A stretch of 64,000 nt of DNA from Actinobacteria bacterium IMCC26077 (GTDB taxonomy: Bacteria > Actinomycetota > Actinomycetes > Nanopelagicales > Nanopelagicaceae), in the NCBI GenBank assembly GCA_002284915.1, contig CP015606.1, positions 248,001 to 312,000 on the forward strand, given 5' to 3'. A model generated the notes under the pieces. That model ran no database searches, was not told the DNA's origin, and worked only from the letters and a program-made list of their open reading frames with translations. A program made the translations under genes and the position numbers. Below, piece by piece: positions 26,022 to 37,412 of the stretch (position 1 is the first letter of the stretch; every line of letters starts with the position of its first letter).

Positions 26022-26279
26022 ATGCCAAAGTCTCGGATCCGCAAGAAAGAGAAGCAGTACGTTCCCGATAAGGTCGCGACCGCCCTGCCGGAGCCAAAGG
26101 AGAGCCCGAAGTGGCTCGCTCCGACGATGCTCACCGCATTTCTCCTCGGTCTCGCCTGGATCGTCACCTATTACATCTCGCAGACCCGCTACCCCATCCC
26201 CAACATCGGGGCTTGGAATATGGGGATCGGCTTCGCCCTGGTAGGGGTTGGTTTTGCCCTTGCCACCCGCTGGCGCTAA
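26022..26279 (+). CDS. crgA: cell division protein CrgA
   Basis: An 85-residue actinobacterial division protein that links FtsZ with septal peptidoglycan synthesis. A basic N-terminus (MPKSRIRKKEKQYVP) is followed by two membrane helices (about 34-52 and 65-82), linked by the family-typical YPIPNIGAWNMGIGF. The position beside trpG/pabA and the PASTA kinase is the standard actinobacterial arrangement. Confidence 0.95.
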   Translation: MPKSRIRKKEKQYVPDKVATALPEPKESPKWLAPTMLTAFLLGLAWIVTYYISQTRYPIPNIGAWNMGIGFALVGVGFALATRWR

Positions 26280-26300
26280 TCGCTAATTACACCGTTGTAA

Positions 26301-26332
26301 TTATCCACTCTGTGGGTATTCCCTGTGGATAA
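26301..26332. promoter_or_regulatory. inverted pair of DnaA-box-like sequences
   Basis: TTATCCACT at 26301-26309 and TGTGGATAA at 26324-26332 face each other across 14 bases. They form an 8-bp inverted repeat (TTATCCAC/GTGGATAA). The second matches the consensus DnaA box exactly on the minus strand. It lies between the convergent crgA and ppiA genes, where no T-run terminator is visible. Confidence 0.5.
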
Positions 26333-26342
26333 CTCTCTAAGG

Positions 26343-26855
26343 CTAGGCGATGGTTATTGAGTTAATGGTGACCGCGCTCTTCGGACGATCTTGAGCCCCA
26401 GTCTCCACCTCGGCGATCGCATCAACAACCGCTTGGCTCGCCGCATCGGTAACTTCACCAAAAATTGAGTGCTTCCGATTAAGCCAGGTTGTCGGGGCCA
26501 CAGTGATAAAGAATTGCGAACCGTTAGTTCCCGGTCCCGCATTTGCCATCGCCAATAGGTATGGGCGATCAAAGACCAGCTCTGGATGGAATTCATCGGC
26601 GAACTTATACCCTGGGCCGCCAGTGCCATTGCCTGCTGGATCGCCGCCTTGAATCATAAATCCGGAAATCACCCGATGGAAAACTGTGCCGTCGTAGAGA
26701 TTCTCTTTGCTGGTCTTCCCAGTCTTGGGATGGGTCCATTCACGTTGTCCAGTCGCTAATTCGACGAAGTTAGCTACGGTTTTGGGCGCATGATTAGGAA
26801 AAAGGTCAATCACGATGTCACCCATGTTGGTGTGTAGCGTTGCCTTATTAGACAT
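26343..26855 (-). CDS. ppiA: peptidyl-prolyl cis-trans isomerase, cyclophilin type
   Basis: A 170-residue cytoplasmic cyclophilin that speeds proline isomerisation during folding. The domain is complete: [26 protein letters not shown], the catalytic/binding region [27 protein letters not shown] and [11 protein letters not shown]. No signal peptide is present. AAGGAGCTAATTC precedes the ATG. It is the expected neighbour of crgA in actinobacteria. Confidence 0.95.
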   Translation of the reverse strand: MSNKATLHTNMGDIVIDLFPNHAPKTVANFVELATGQREWTHPKTGKTSKENLYDGTVFHRVISGFMIQGGDPAGNGTGGPGYKFADEFHPELVFDRPYLLAMANAGPGTNGSQFFITVAPTTWLNRKHSIFGEVTDAASQAVVDAIAEVETGAQDRPKSAVTINSITIA

Positions 26856-26928
26856 GAATTAGCTCCTTAGCTTTTTGAGAACGCTATCCTACAACGAGAA
26901 CTCTGATCTCTCACCGGAAGGTATCGAG

Positions 26929-27342
26929 ATGGCAGCTAAGCCCGAACTCCCCAATAGGTCCCTACTCGGCAACCTAATCTATTTAGCAGAGCTCGCTCTT
27001 ATATATAACGCTGCGATTCTGATCTCAGTCACGCTCAATTTGGATTGGGCTAAACCTCGCGCTGCCGGTGGTCAATTTGAGACATTCCCGATTGGGATTC
27101 GCATCATCTATTTTGGCATGTTCTTTGGGATGGTCTTCCTCATCTTGCTTTTATGGCGGCATCGAACAATCGCGCTAGATCAGGCGGGGATCCGATTAGC
27201 TCGAATTATTGGATACGTCTTTATAGCCAGTACTTTTGTCCAATTAATCTCGCGCTCTCCTGAGGAGCAAACAAATGCCATTCCAGCGTCGATTATTTCG
27301 CTTACATTTTTCTTACTTGCTCGGCGGGATCGCCAACGATAA
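26929..27342 (+). CDS. small membrane protein of unknown function
   Basis: A 137-residue protein with four probable membrane helices: LIYLAELALIYNAAILI, YFGMFFGMVFLILLLW, IIGYVFIASTFVQLI and SIISLTFFLLAR. It ends in a basic RRDRQR tail. I do not recognise the family. The frame opens at a TTG at 26875, but ATG 26929 has GGAAGG 8 bases upstream and gives a sensible N-terminus. It sits between ppiA (divergent) and tRNA-Ala. Confidence 0.7.
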   Translation: MAAKPELPNRSLLGNLIYLAELALIYNAAILISVTLNLDWAKPRAAGGQFETFPIGIRIIYFGMFFGMVFLILLLWRHRTIALDQAGIRLARIIGYVFIASTFVQLISRSPEEQTNAIPASIISLTFFLLARRDRQR

Positions 27343-27364
27343 AAAGATAGTTACGAAATAATTG

Positions 27365-27437
27365 TGGAGACTAGGGGAATCGAACCCCTAACCCCCTGCT
27401 TGCAAAGCAGGTGCTCTACCAATTGAGCTAAGTCCCC
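27365..27437 (-). tRNA. tRNA-Ala (anticodon UGC)
   Basis: A 73-base cloverleaf with acceptor stem GGGGACT/AGTCTCC (one G-U) and discriminator A. The anticodon arm CCTGC-TTTGCAA-GCAGG gives UGC. It is paired with tRNA-Ile next to gyrA, as in many actinobacteria. Confidence 0.95.
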
Positions 27438-27453
27438 TTATTCAGATATCTAG

Positions 27454-27600
27454 TTAGAACTCTTCTGAATCTTCCAAAGAATCTTCAGAACTAGTCATAT
27501 CCAACCAGTTTTCTTCTTCGTTTTGTACTTGCTTGTAGCGCTTGAAGAGTGCGTACCCTCCCGCGCCAACAGCAAATAGTGCCAGAAGTTTCTTAAACAT
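27454..27600 (-). CDS. DLW-39-like small membrane-associated protein
   Basis: A 48-residue protein starting ATG at 27600. A short hydrophobic helix (MFKKLLALFAVGAGGYALFK) is followed by RYKQ and an acidic tail containing ENWLDMT. In the DLW-39 family the helix is followed by a DLW-containing acidic end, and the gene lies near gyrA and tRNA genes, as here; the DLW itself is changed to NWLD. The function is unknown. GCAGGTGGTGG lies before the ATG. The recognition rests on pattern and location only. Confidence 0.7.
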   Translation of the reverse strand: MFKKLLALFAVGAGGYALFKRYKQVQNEEENWLDMTSSEDSLEDSEEF

Positions 27601-27648
27601 CTAACCACCACCTGCTCTCATCCATCTCAAGCCGCATCAACTACGGCG

Positions 27649-27723
27649 TGGGCCTAGGTGGACTTGAACCACCGACCTCTTCCTTATCAGGGAAGCGCTC
27701 TAACCAGGCTGAGCTATAGGCCC
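27649..27723 (-). tRNA. tRNA-Ile (anticodon GAU)
   Basis: A 75-base cloverleaf with acceptor stem GGGCCTA pairing with TAGGCCC and discriminator A. The anticodon loop contains CTGATAA, giving GAU. It is the first tRNA downstream of gyrA. Confidence 0.95.
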
Positions 27724-27728
27724 AATTT

Positions 27729-27754
27729 CTTGAGACCCGAAAGGGTACCTCAAG
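27729..27754 (-). other. hairpin between gyrA and tRNA-Ile
   Basis: CTTGAG, a 2-base bulge and ACCC pair with GGGT and CTCAAG around a 4-base loop, giving 10 bp. It starts 15 bases after the gyrA stop. No T-run follows and tRNA-Ile begins 6 bases later, so it could be a weak terminator or a processing site. Confidence 0.6.
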
Positions 27755-27768
27755 GGTGAAACCCGAGG

Positions 27769-30228
27769 CTAATCGTCATCTCCCTCGGCATTACGAGCGA
27801 TTGAAACCACGACCGTCTCAGGATCAAGATTGACTAAACGCACACCCATCGTGTCGCGGCCAGTCTGTCGCACCTCATCTACTCGAGTGCGCATCACAGT
27901 TCCCGCTGAGGTAATCGCAAGTACCTCGTCCTCTTCGGTCACAATTAGAGCGCCAACAAGAACTCCTCGAGAAGCTTCGTCAACTTTCGCTGCCTTGATT
28001 CCAAGCCCACCACGACCTTGTGGTCGATACTCGATGACCGGCGTACGTTTCGCAAATCCGCCATCTGTAGCGGTAAAGACATAGGCATTCGCAACATCAG
28101 AGACCGATGCCATTGCGAGTAATTCGTCACCGGTGCGGAACTTCATTCCAATAACACCGCTTGTTGCTCGTCCCATTGGACGGAGCGATTCATCATCTGC
28201 AGTAAATCGAAGTGACATCGCGTTCTTCGAAACCAACAAGATGTCGTCTTTCTCTCCTACGAGAACTGCAGAAACGACCTCGTCACCTTCACGGAGATTG
28301 ATTGCGATGAGACCACCACTGCGATTGGAGTCATATTCGTCGAGGGGGGTCTTCTTTACCAAGCCAGATTTAGTCGCCAGAACTAAATACTTCGCAGCAT
28401 TGTAATTTTCTATTGCAAGAACTTGGGCGATCTTTTCGTCAGGCTGGAAAGCAAGAAGATTAGCTACATGTTGTCCACGCGCATCTCGTCCAGCCTCTGG
28501 TAGTTCATGTGCCTTGGCTCGATAGACCCGACCCTTGTTAGTAAAGAACAAAATCCAATGATGAGTCGTCGTGACAAAGAAATGTTCAACGATGTCATCT
28601 TGTTTTAATGCCGCGCCACGAACACCACGACCCCCGCGTCGCTGCGAGCGATATAGGTCGGCCTTCGTCCGCTTTGAATACCCACCCCGAGTTATCGTGA
28701 CAACGACATCCTCTTGTTTGATGAGATCCTCGGCAGCAAAGTCGCCTTCGGCAGCGATAATTTGGGTTCGCCGTGAATCCCCGTACTTACTCGTCAATTC
28801 AGCTAACTCAGAGGAGATAATCTCGCGTTGACGTTTTGGGCTCGCCAAAATCTCATTTAATTCGATGATTTCCTTCATGATTGTGTCGTACTCATCTTGA
28901 ATCTTCTGTCGCTCCAAAGCAGCAAGACGTCGAAGCTGCATATCAAGAATTGCATTTGCTTGAACTTCATCTACATCGAGAAGTTTCATCAGACCAGTAC
29001 GAGCATCATCGGTGCTCTCACTCTTGCGAATCAGAGCGATGACATCGTCAAGGGCATCGAGCGCCTTCACATATCCGCGGAGGATGTGGGCGCGCTTCTC
29101 CTTCTCGGCTAAGCGGTACTTAGTCCGGCGGATAATCACTTCGATTTGGTGGTCAATATAGAACTTGACGAATTCATCGAGGCGGAGCGTTCTTGGTACG
29201 CCATCTACTAGGGCCAACATATTGGCACCGAAAGTCTCTTGGAGCTGAGTATGTTTGTAGAGGTTATTGAGAACTACCTTGGCAACCGCATCCTTCTTAA
29301 GCACAATGACCAAACGTTGGCCAAGACGTTCATTGCCTTCATCGCGGACATCTGCGATACCAGCTACCTTGCCATCTTTGACTAAGTCAGCAATCTTGAG
29401 CGCCAAGTTGTCTGGATTCACTTGGTAAGGCAATTCACTGATGACTAAACAGTTCCGGCCATTGATCTCTTCCACTTCGACAACTGCGCGCATTGTGATT
29501 GATCCGCGCCCAGTTCGATACGCCTCTTCAATACCACTGCGCCCGACGATCAGACCCTTAGTGGGGAAATCTGGTCCCTTTACAAAGGTAAGTAGCTTCT
29601 CTAATAGCTCCTCTTGCTTCGCCTCGGGATTCTGTAGCGACCACTGAATTCCCTCTGCCACCTCATTGAGATTATGCGGTGGGATATTTGTTGCCATTCC
29701 CACTGCAATACCTGCGCTGCCATTGACGAGAAGATTGGGGAATCGGCTAGGTAATACGACAGGTTCTTGCGAACGACCATCGTAATTATCGGTGAAATCG
29801 ACTGTTTCCTCATCGATATCCCGCATCATTTCAATTGCTAGTGGAGCTAGCCGCGCTTCGGTGTAGCGCATCGCTGCTGCTGGATCATTTCCAGGAGAGC
29901 CGAAGTTTCCATTTCCATCGACGAGCGGATAACGAAGTGACCATGGTTGAGCTAGTCGAACCAATGTGTCATAGATAGCGGTGTCGCCATGTGGGTGATA
30001 ATTACCCATCACATCACCAACAACACGAGAAGATTTGTAGTAACCCTTATCCGGACGATATCCAGCATCAAACATTGCGTAGAGAACACGTCGATGGACC
30101 GGCTTCAAGCCATCTCGCACGTCAGGAAGAGCGCGACCAACGATGACGCTCATTGCATAATCGAGATAGCTACGAGCCATCTCCACTTGTAGATCGACTA
30201 ATTCAATGCGATCTGATGAATTCTCCAT
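27769..30228 (-). CDS. gyrA: DNA gyrase subunit A
   Basis: An 819-residue subunit that cuts and reseals DNA during negative supercoiling. The catalytic Tyr is in [10 protein letters not shown]. The quinolone-determining segment reads [12 protein letters not shown], with Thr at the position of E. coli Ser83. The GyrA-box QRRGGRGV and six beta-propeller blades follow to about residue 800. The C-terminus is short, without a long acidic tail. GAGAGGAG precedes the ATG. It lies 25 bases below gyrB, as an operon. Confidence 0.97.
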   Translation of the reverse strand: MENSSDRIELVDLQVEMARSYLDYAMSVIVGRALPDVRDGLKPVHRRVLYAMFDAGYRPDKGYYKSSRVVGDVMGNYHPHGDTAIYDTLVRLAQPWSLRYPLVDGNGNFGSPGNDPAAAMRYTEARLAPLAIEMMRDIDEETVDFTDNYDGRSQEPVVLPSRFPNLLVNGSAGIAVGMATNIPPHNLNEVAEGIQWSLQNPEAKQEELLEKLLTFVKGPDFPTKGLIVGRSGIEEAYRTGRGSITMRAVVEVEEINGRNCLVISELPYQVNPDNLALKIADLVKDGKVAGIADVRDEGNERLGQRLVIVLKKDAVAKVVLNNLYKHTQLQETFGANMLALVDGVPRTLRLDEFVKFYIDHQIEVIIRRTKYRLAEKEKRAHILRGYVKALDALDDVIALIRKSESTDDARTGLMKLLDVDEVQANAILDMQLRRLAALERQKIQDEYDTIMKEIIELNEILASPKRQREIISSELAELTSKYGDSRRTQIIAAEGDFAAEDLIKQEDVVVTITRGGYSKRTKADLYRSQRRGGRGVRGAALKQDDIVEHFFVTTTHHWILFFTNKGRVYRAKAHELPEAGRDARGQHVANLLAFQPDEKIAQVLAIENYNAAKYLVLATKSGLVKKTPLDEYDSNRSGGLIAINLREGDEVVSAVLVGEKDDILLVSKNAMSLRFTADDESLRPMGRATSGVIGMKFRTGDELLAMASVSDVANAYVFTATDGGFAKRTPVIEYRPQGRGGLGIKAAKVDEASRGVLVGALIVTEEDEVLAITSAGTVMRTRVDEVRQTGRDTMGVRLVNLDPETVVVSIARNAEGDDD

Positions 30229-30253
30229 GGTTCACTCCTCTCTCTTGTCTCGC

Positions 30254-32272
<2,019 letters not shown>

Positions 32273-32421
32273 TCAAATCCCTTGCAGGTGCCCCCAATGG
32301 GGAGGCAGACTCCTAATCCTAGGGGATTTTTGAGAGGGCGATGCCCCGAAAAAGTACCTGAGGGCGGCGCTGAGCGCTTTACCCCCCAAATCAAGTAAAC
32401 CCCTACTGGTTGGGCAGCGTT

Positions 32422-32910
32422 TTACCCATAGGTATCGCGAGGTCCGCGACCCCCTTTGACGCTCCAGCCACCCTTTCGCCAAGAGGGCGCGTTGGGGCCT
32501 TTGATGACGAGTTCAGATACCTCAAAACCGCCGCGTGCAACCGCGCTTCGAATTTGATCATCAATCAATCGAATCTGAGTCGCCCATGCTGTGCTCTCGG
32601 CGCTAAGCGTGAGCACGCCGTCAGCAAAGGCAAGCGGTTGGACATGATCTGCAATATCTCTACCAACAAGCTCATTCCATTTTATGAAGAGATCGCTGTC
32701 CTTCATCTTCTCTTGCCAACCTCGTTGTGCAATCAGCTCCGCTAACGACTCATTGAGTAGCTGTGGGCCTTGATACTCACCGGTGGAATCCGATTCGTTG
32801 CTGCTACTTTGTCTGATTTTTGATCGAACCTCTTTATCGCGCGTAAATTTATTTGCCCGGCGACGCGCAGCAGCAAGCAATGAGCGTGCTAGGTCTCGAT
32901 TCTCACTCAT
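32422..32910 (-). CDS. dciA: DUF721 / DciA-like replication protein
   Basis: A 162-residue protein. The first 60 residues are basic and low in complexity. The DUF721 domain (about 60-145) has WQEKMKDSDLFIKWNELVG, followed by HVQPLAFADGVLTLSAESTAWATQ. DciA helps load the replicative helicase in bacteria lacking DnaC; that role is inferred from the family and from its place between recF and gyrB. It overlaps recF by four bases. Confidence 0.88.
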   Translation of the reverse strand: MSENRDLARSLLAAARRRANKFTRDKEVRSKIRQSSSNESDSTGEYQGPQLLNESLAELIAQRGWQEKMKDSDLFIKWNELVGRDIADHVQPLAFADGVLTLSAESTAWATQIRLIDDQIRSAVARGGFEVSELVIKGPNAPSWRKGGWSVKGGRGPRDTYG

Positions 32911-34004
32911 TCCCGAACGCTCCCTTCGCGGACATAGAACCTGCGATCATTGAAGGATTTAGGTAGATCGGCCTCAACCGCTGCCGTCACTAATACTTGT
33001 TCACTCGAATCTATAAGGGCAAGCAGCGCGCCTCTTCGCACGCTATCTAATTCTGCAAAGACATCATCGAGAATCAATAGTGGTTCCGATCCTTCGCCCA
33101 TTCCTTCGGCGCTGAGCAACTGGTACGCGCCCATCCGAAGCGCCAGCGCATAAGACCATGATTCACCCTGGCTTGCATAGCCCTTGACTGGAGTAGGTCC
33201 AAGCGTCAGTAACAAATCATCGCGATGTGGTCCAACCAAGGTAACGCCGCGCTCCATTTCACCTCGACGGAGCGTAGGAATGAGTTCAAAGATCTCGCGC
33301 TCTAATTCGGCTGCACTCTTGGAGCGAAGATCTTGCGAGCTCTTGTAAGTCGCGCCAATCTCATCTCCTTCGGAGATACTCTTATACGCCTGAATTACAA
33401 ACGGGAGTAAATCCTCAATTAAATCAAGGCGTGCTGCAATGAGTTGCGATCCAAACCGCGCGATGTGCTCATCCCATGGCGCAAGATCGCGCTCATGTGG
33501 GCGATTTTTTAGGAGTGCATTCCGTTGTTTTAACGCCTTCTCATAATCGGCAATCACGCCGGCATAGCGAGGTGTTCGAGAAATCAACAATGTGTCTAAG
33601 AAGTCGCGACGCTCTGTGGGATCTCCTTTGACTAAGGCTAAATCTTCTGGAGTAAATAAAACCGCTCGGAGGTGGCCGAGCAACTCTCTCGTCGAGCGAA
33701 CTGGTTGTTGATTGATACGCGCTCGGTTAGCTCGACCTTGATTGATTTCAATCTCTAATAGTTCTTGGCGACCTGCAGTTTCGACCTTTCCTCGAATATA
33801 TGCCTTCTCATGCTCTAGACGTACCAACGGATTATCGGAGGCGGTTCGGTGAGAACGAAGGTAAGCGAGGAACCCTACCGCTTCAACGATATTGGTTTTG
33901 CCCTCACCATTACTCCCAACAAAGGATGTAATACCTGGCTTGAGTTCGAGCTCTAAATTCTCGTAAGAGCGAAAATTAGTGAGGTGTAAATATGACAGGA
34001 ACAC
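32907..34004 (-). CDS. recF: DNA replication and repair protein RecF
   Basis: A 365-residue SMC-like ATPase that helps load RecA at gaps. Walker A is GSNGEGKTNIVEAVGF, with FRSYENLELEL before it. The ABC-like signature region is YASQGESWSYALALRM, and Walker B is PLLILDDVFAELD. It follows dnaN by 13 bases and overlaps dciA. The length is typical. Confidence 0.95.
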   Translation of the reverse strand: MFLSYLHLTNFRSYENLELELKPGITSFVGSNGEGKTNIVEAVGFLAYLRSHRTASDNPLVRLEHEKAYIRGKVETAGRQELLEIEINQGRANRARINQQPVRSTRELLGHLRAVLFTPEDLALVKGDPTERRDFLDTLLISRTPRYAGVIADYEKALKQRNALLKNRPHERDLAPWDEHIARFGSQLIAARLDLIEDLLPFVIQAYKSISEGDEIGATYKSSQDLRSKSAAELEREIFELIPTLRRGEMERGVTLVGPHRDDLLLTLGPTPVKGYASQGESWSYALALRMGAYQLLSAEGMGEGSEPLLILDDVFAELDSVRRGALLALIDSSEQVLVTAAVEADLPKSFNDRRFYVREGSVRE

Positions 34005-34017
34005 TGATCACACAGAA

Positions 34018-35142
34018 TTACGAGGCATACCGCATCGGCATGAGCAGATAGCGATAACTTGAATCACTTTGTCCATCTGCGCTTTCGCGGCCAGAGAGAA
34101 CGGCAGGCTTACTTGCGCCTGTAAATGCCATATCTACATATGCAGTGCCAAGGGCCGATAATCCATCGACAAGGTAGGTTGGATTAAAAGCGATGGTAAA
34201 CCCTTCGCCATCGAAAGCGATTTCTAGCTCCTCAGTAGCCGAGGCTTCTTCGCCGGCCCCAGCTTCGAGAATGAGCGATCCTGGGGCGAAGGTCAGCCGG
34301 AGTGGAATTGTCTTATCGGCAACGATGGCGACTCTGCGCACTGAATCGAGAAAAGGCGCAACCTCGACAATTGCAGTTGCGCTTCGATCATTAGGTAATA
34401 AATGGCGGTACGGAGGGAACGTGCCATCGAGCATTCGTGAGGTCATTGATTTACCGGAGGTTGAAAAACCAATTAGTCGTTCTTGTGCAGTCGCCGCAGC
34501 AAGAGCAAGGCTTACTTGAGCGCTACCTATTAGCGCCTTCGATGCATCATGGAGTGTGCGCGCTCGAATGAGAGCAGAAGCGCTTGCGCGTGGCGCCTCC
34601 CACGATAATTCTCGGACCGCCAAGCGATACCGATCTGTTGCCGCAAGCGTGAGTTTATTCTCTTCAATCTCTACATGGACGCCAGTTAATACTGGGAGTG
34701 AGTCATCTTTACCTGCAGCAATTGCAACTTGATGTACCGCATGCGCAAACATCTCGCCAGTAATACGCCCAGTTTCACTTGGTAATTCCGGAAGATTTGG
34801 ATAATCATTAACTGGAAGAGTTGGTAGCGCAAACTTTGCCGATCCAGAAATTATGCTTACGCGATTACCATCTAGCGCAATAGTCACAGGTTTATTCGGT
34901 AATGACTTGGTGATATCTGAAAGTAAGCGACCAGGAACAAGAACTCGTCCTTCATCTTTTACATCTGCACTCACTTCAGCTTTTGCGGATGTTTCAAGAT
35001 CATAACCAGAGAGCGTCACACCACTTTTCTTCGCGTTAATTACAACTCCGAGAAGCACTGGCATTATTGGACGAGAAGAGAGTGATCGAGATACCCAAGC
35101 AACACCATCAGAGAGGGCATCGCGCTCAATTACAAATCTCAT
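34018..35142 (-). CDS. dnaN: DNA polymerase III beta subunit (sliding clamp)
   Basis: A 374-residue protein of three clamp domains that encircles DNA and tethers the polymerase. It starts MRFVIERDALSDGVAWVSR and shows SGYDLETSAKAEV and TDRYRLAVREL. It ends in YRYLLMPMR, the conserved C-terminal sequence near the partner-binding pocket. GGAAGATAGCGAA precedes the ATG. It is separated from dnaA by the origin-like 350-base gap. Confidence 0.97.
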   Translation of the reverse strand: MRFVIERDALSDGVAWVSRSLSSRPIMPVLLGVVINAKKSGVTLSGYDLETSAKAEVSADVKDEGRVLVPGRLLSDITKSLPNKPVTIALDGNRVSIISGSAKFALPTLPVNDYPNLPELPSETGRITGEMFAHAVHQVAIAAGKDDSLPVLTGVHVEIEENKLTLAATDRYRLAVRELSWEAPRASASALIRARTLHDASKALIGSAQVSLALAAATAQERLIGFSTSGKSMTSRMLDGTFPPYRHLLPNDRSATAIVEVAPFLDSVRRVAIVADKTIPLRLTFAPGSLILEAGAGEEASATEELEIAFDGEGFTIAFNPTYLVDGLSALGTAYVDMAFTGASKPAVLSGRESADGQSDSSYRYLLMPMRYAS

Positions 35143-35492
35143 TTCGCTATCTTCCCTTACTTCCTCACTCTTGGGATACCCGTCTTTCAGATCGGTCCAG
35201 CGGTGGGGGCGGTAATCCCCAGAAATCCGCCAGCAGATAAATCATGTATTTATAGAGAAAGGAGATAGTAGTAAGAGTAAGTGGTGTGGAAAATGGGGAA
35301 AAAGAGTCTTTCTGCTGGTCAGAAGGGTAATTTGAAGGTTATGGGCTGTTTGGAAGCTGTGGATAAACCGGTGGATAATGTGGAGAAGCAGTTATTTAGC
35401 CCCCTCCATCAGGATTTACCCACACGAGAAACTCTCAAGGAGGGGTTTACCCCCAAGGTTATCCCCAAGTGTGGAGTGGGGAATTTGGGTGA
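35143..35492. promoter_or_regulatory. oriC: dnaA-dnaN intergenic region, probable oriC
   Basis: A 350-base gene-free stretch with a cluster of DnaA-box-like 9-mers. They are TGTGGATAA at 35358-35366 (exact), GGTGGATAA at 35370-35378, TTACCCACA at 35416-35424 and TTATCCCCA at 35459-35467. Further TGTGGA half-sites are at about 35281-35300 and 35470. The dnaN-proximal part (35230-35290) is A+T/purine-rich and could be the unwinding element. The dnaN promoter must also lie here. A short open frame on the plus strand across it is judged spurious. Confidence 0.75.
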
Positions 35493-36911
35493 TTAGCCCT
35501 GCTTTCGAGCCTGCTGCCGGATTCGGTTGGTCAGCTCGGTGACTTGGTTATAGATCGAACGGCGCTCGGCCATTAGCTGGCGAATCTTCCGATCAGCATG
35601 CATCACAGTGGTGTGGTCGCGGCCGCCAAAAGTCTGTCCAATCTTCGGAAGTGAGAGATCGGTTAGTTCACGGCAGAGGTACATCGCCACCTGACGAGCG
35701 TTAACTAGTGCGCGAGAACGCGAAGTTCCACAGAGATCATCGATAGTAAGGCTGAAGTAGGCGGCGGTCTGGGCCATGATCGTGGCGCCGGTAATTTCAG
35801 GGCCAGTTTCATCAGGAATGAGATCCTTCAACACGATTTCCGCAAGCGATAGATCAACGCCTTGGCGATTGAGGCTAGCGAAAGCGGTGACTCGAATGAG
35901 CGCGCCCTCAAGCTCGCGAATATTTGTAGAAATCTTGCTAGCGATGTACTCCAATACATCATCAGGAGCGTTGAGCCGATCCTGCGCTGCCTTCTTTCTT
36001 AAGATTGCAATTCGAGTCTCTAACTCGGGTGGCTGGATATCTGTGATCAAGCCCCATTCAAATCGAGAGCGAAGTCGATCTTCGAGAGTTGCCAATTGTT
36101 TCGGCGGCCGATCGCTTGAGATGACGATTTGCTTGTTGGCGTTGTACAAGGTGTTGAAGGTATGGAAAAACTCCTCTTGAGTTCGCTCTTTATTCTCAAG
36201 GAATTGAATATCGTCAACTAGCAGGAGATCAACATCGCGGTAGCGTTTTTGAAATACCGCTGATTTATCATCGCGGATTGAGTTGATGAAGTCGTTGGTG
36301 AATTCTTCACTCGATACATATCGAACGCGAAGATTCCCATAGAGCTCTTTAGCGTATGCTCCGATGGCGTGGAGCAAGTGGGTTTTACCTAGACCAGATT
36401 CACCGTAGATAAAAAGTGGGTTATATGCCTTGCCGGGCGCTTCAGCGACAGCTACTGCCGCTGCGTGGGCAAAGCGATTCGACGATCCAATAACGAAGGT
36501 TTCAAAAATGTACCGTGGATTTAAACTCATTCCACCGGATTCGCTTGATGATGGAATCTCTGAGCTGCGACCAGTACCAGGGCGAGGTTGCTCAACTTCA
36601 GTAACTACTTCGCCAGGAGTTTCCCGCTCAAGATTCTCATCAATGGTTACTGCAACTCGAACTTCGCGACCTAACTTCGAACTCAACACATCGGTGATGA
36701 TGGATCGCAAACGTGTTTCGATGACATCTTTTGCAAATGCATTTGGCGCTGCGACAAGAAGAGTTGTGCTGCCGTTGCTATCGATCAAACCCATTGGTTC
36801 GGTTAACTGCAAAAATGCGCGATGCTGTGGTGAATCAGTTGCGATTACCGAAATTGCACTTTGCCAGAGTTCTGGGAGTTCGATTTCAAGAAGTGCGCCC
36901 TCTTCTGCCAT
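35493..36911 (-). CDS. dnaA: chromosomal replication initiator DnaA
   Basis: A 472-residue AAA+ protein that binds DnaA boxes and opens the origin. Domain I covers about 1-90. A short linker contains Pro/Glu-rich sequence; streptomycete DnaA has a much longer one. The AAA+ domain shows Walker [16 protein letters not shown] and Walker [11 protein letters not shown]. Domain IV has the DNA-binding signature [11 protein letters not shown]. The start ATG 36911 follows AAAGGATTCCA; an in-frame ATG 18 bases upstream is less likely. Confidence 0.97.
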   Translation of the reverse strand: MAEEGALLEIELPELWQSAISVIATDSPQHRAFLQLTEPMGLIDSNGSTTLLVAAPNAFAKDVIETRLRSIITDVLSSKLGREVRVAVTIDENLERETPGEVVTEVEQPRPGTGRSSEIPSSSESGGMSLNPRYIFETFVIGSSNRFAHAAAVAVAEAPGKAYNPLFIYGESGLGKTHLLHAIGAYAKELYGNLRVRYVSSEEFTNDFINSIRDDKSAVFQKRYRDVDLLLVDDIQFLENKERTQEEFFHTFNTLYNANKQIVISSDRPPKQLATLEDRLRSRFEWGLITDIQPPELETRIAILRKKAAQDRLNAPDDVLEYIASKISTNIRELEGALIRVTAFASLNRQGVDLSLAEIVLKDLIPDETGPEITGATIMAQTAAYFSLTIDDLCGTSRSRALVNARQVAMYLCRELTDLSLPKIGQTFGGRDHTTVMHADRKIRQLMAERRSIYNQVTELTNRIRQQARKQG

Positions 36912-37240
36912 TTGGAATCCTTTCCACACCGGTTACCCACCGTTTATCCCCAGAGATATCCACAGGCTGTGTGCTATCTCGTGGATATTTGTCCGTTTTG
37001 GCATAATATCTACTGGGGGAAGTAGCGTCATCTGTGGATGATGGCCGACCCTATTCCCCGTTTTGGGAAAAAGCAAATAGTTATCCACAACTCTAAACTC
37101 CAGGTTTAGGTCGCTCGGAGGGTCCCTTTCGCCCTCGATCATAGATCGCCTCCGAGTTTGACCACAGCGCCTCACCTTCCGTACCGTTTACCTCCTGCGC
37201 GGATGCTTGAGCAACTGCGCCTGAACTTTAGGAGATATAC
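36912..37240. promoter_or_regulatory. dnaA-rpmH intergenic region with further DnaA-box-like sites
   Basis: A 329-base gap between divergent dnaA and rpmH. It contains TTATCCACA at 37081-37089 (exact box), TTATCCCCA at 36944-36952, ATATCCACA at 36956-36964 and TGTGGATGA at 37033-37041. It must hold both the dnaA and rpmH promoters. The boxes suggest DnaA autoregulation or a second half of a bipartite origin. A minus-strand open frame here (36933-37175) looks spurious. Confidence 0.65.
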
Positions 37241-37375
37241 GTGAAGCGGACCTTCCAACCCAACAATCGCCGTCGGGCAAAGACCCATGGATTCCGCGCT
37301 CGCATGTCCACCCGTGCTGGCCGCGCTGTTCTTGCTGCGCGTCGCGCCAAGGGGCGCTTGCGCATCTCGGCATAA
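37241..37375 (+). CDS. rpmH: 50S ribosomal protein L34
   Basis: A 44-residue basic protein starting with GTG at 37241 after TTTAGGAGATATAC. The sequence [20 protein letters not shown] followed by MSTRAGRAV and RRAKGRLR-type residues is diagnostic of L34. It is the first gene on the right side of the origin, followed by rnpA after 37 bases. Confidence 0.97.
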   Translation: MKRTFQPNNRRRAKTHGFRARMSTRAGRAVLAARRAKGRLRISA

Positions 37376-37412
37376 CTGTCGGCTCAGGTATTTTTCCTAG
37401 CGGCGCACGCTG

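Noticed and set aside
35281-35496. 71-codon plus-strand frame in the dnaA-dnaN gap
   Set aside because: It consists largely of DnaA boxes and low-complexity purine tracts, with no ribosome site or recognisable domain.
36933-37175. 80-codon minus-strand frame between dnaA and rpmH
   Set aside because: It covers DnaA-box-like sites and the promoter region; composition is arginine-rich without any motif.
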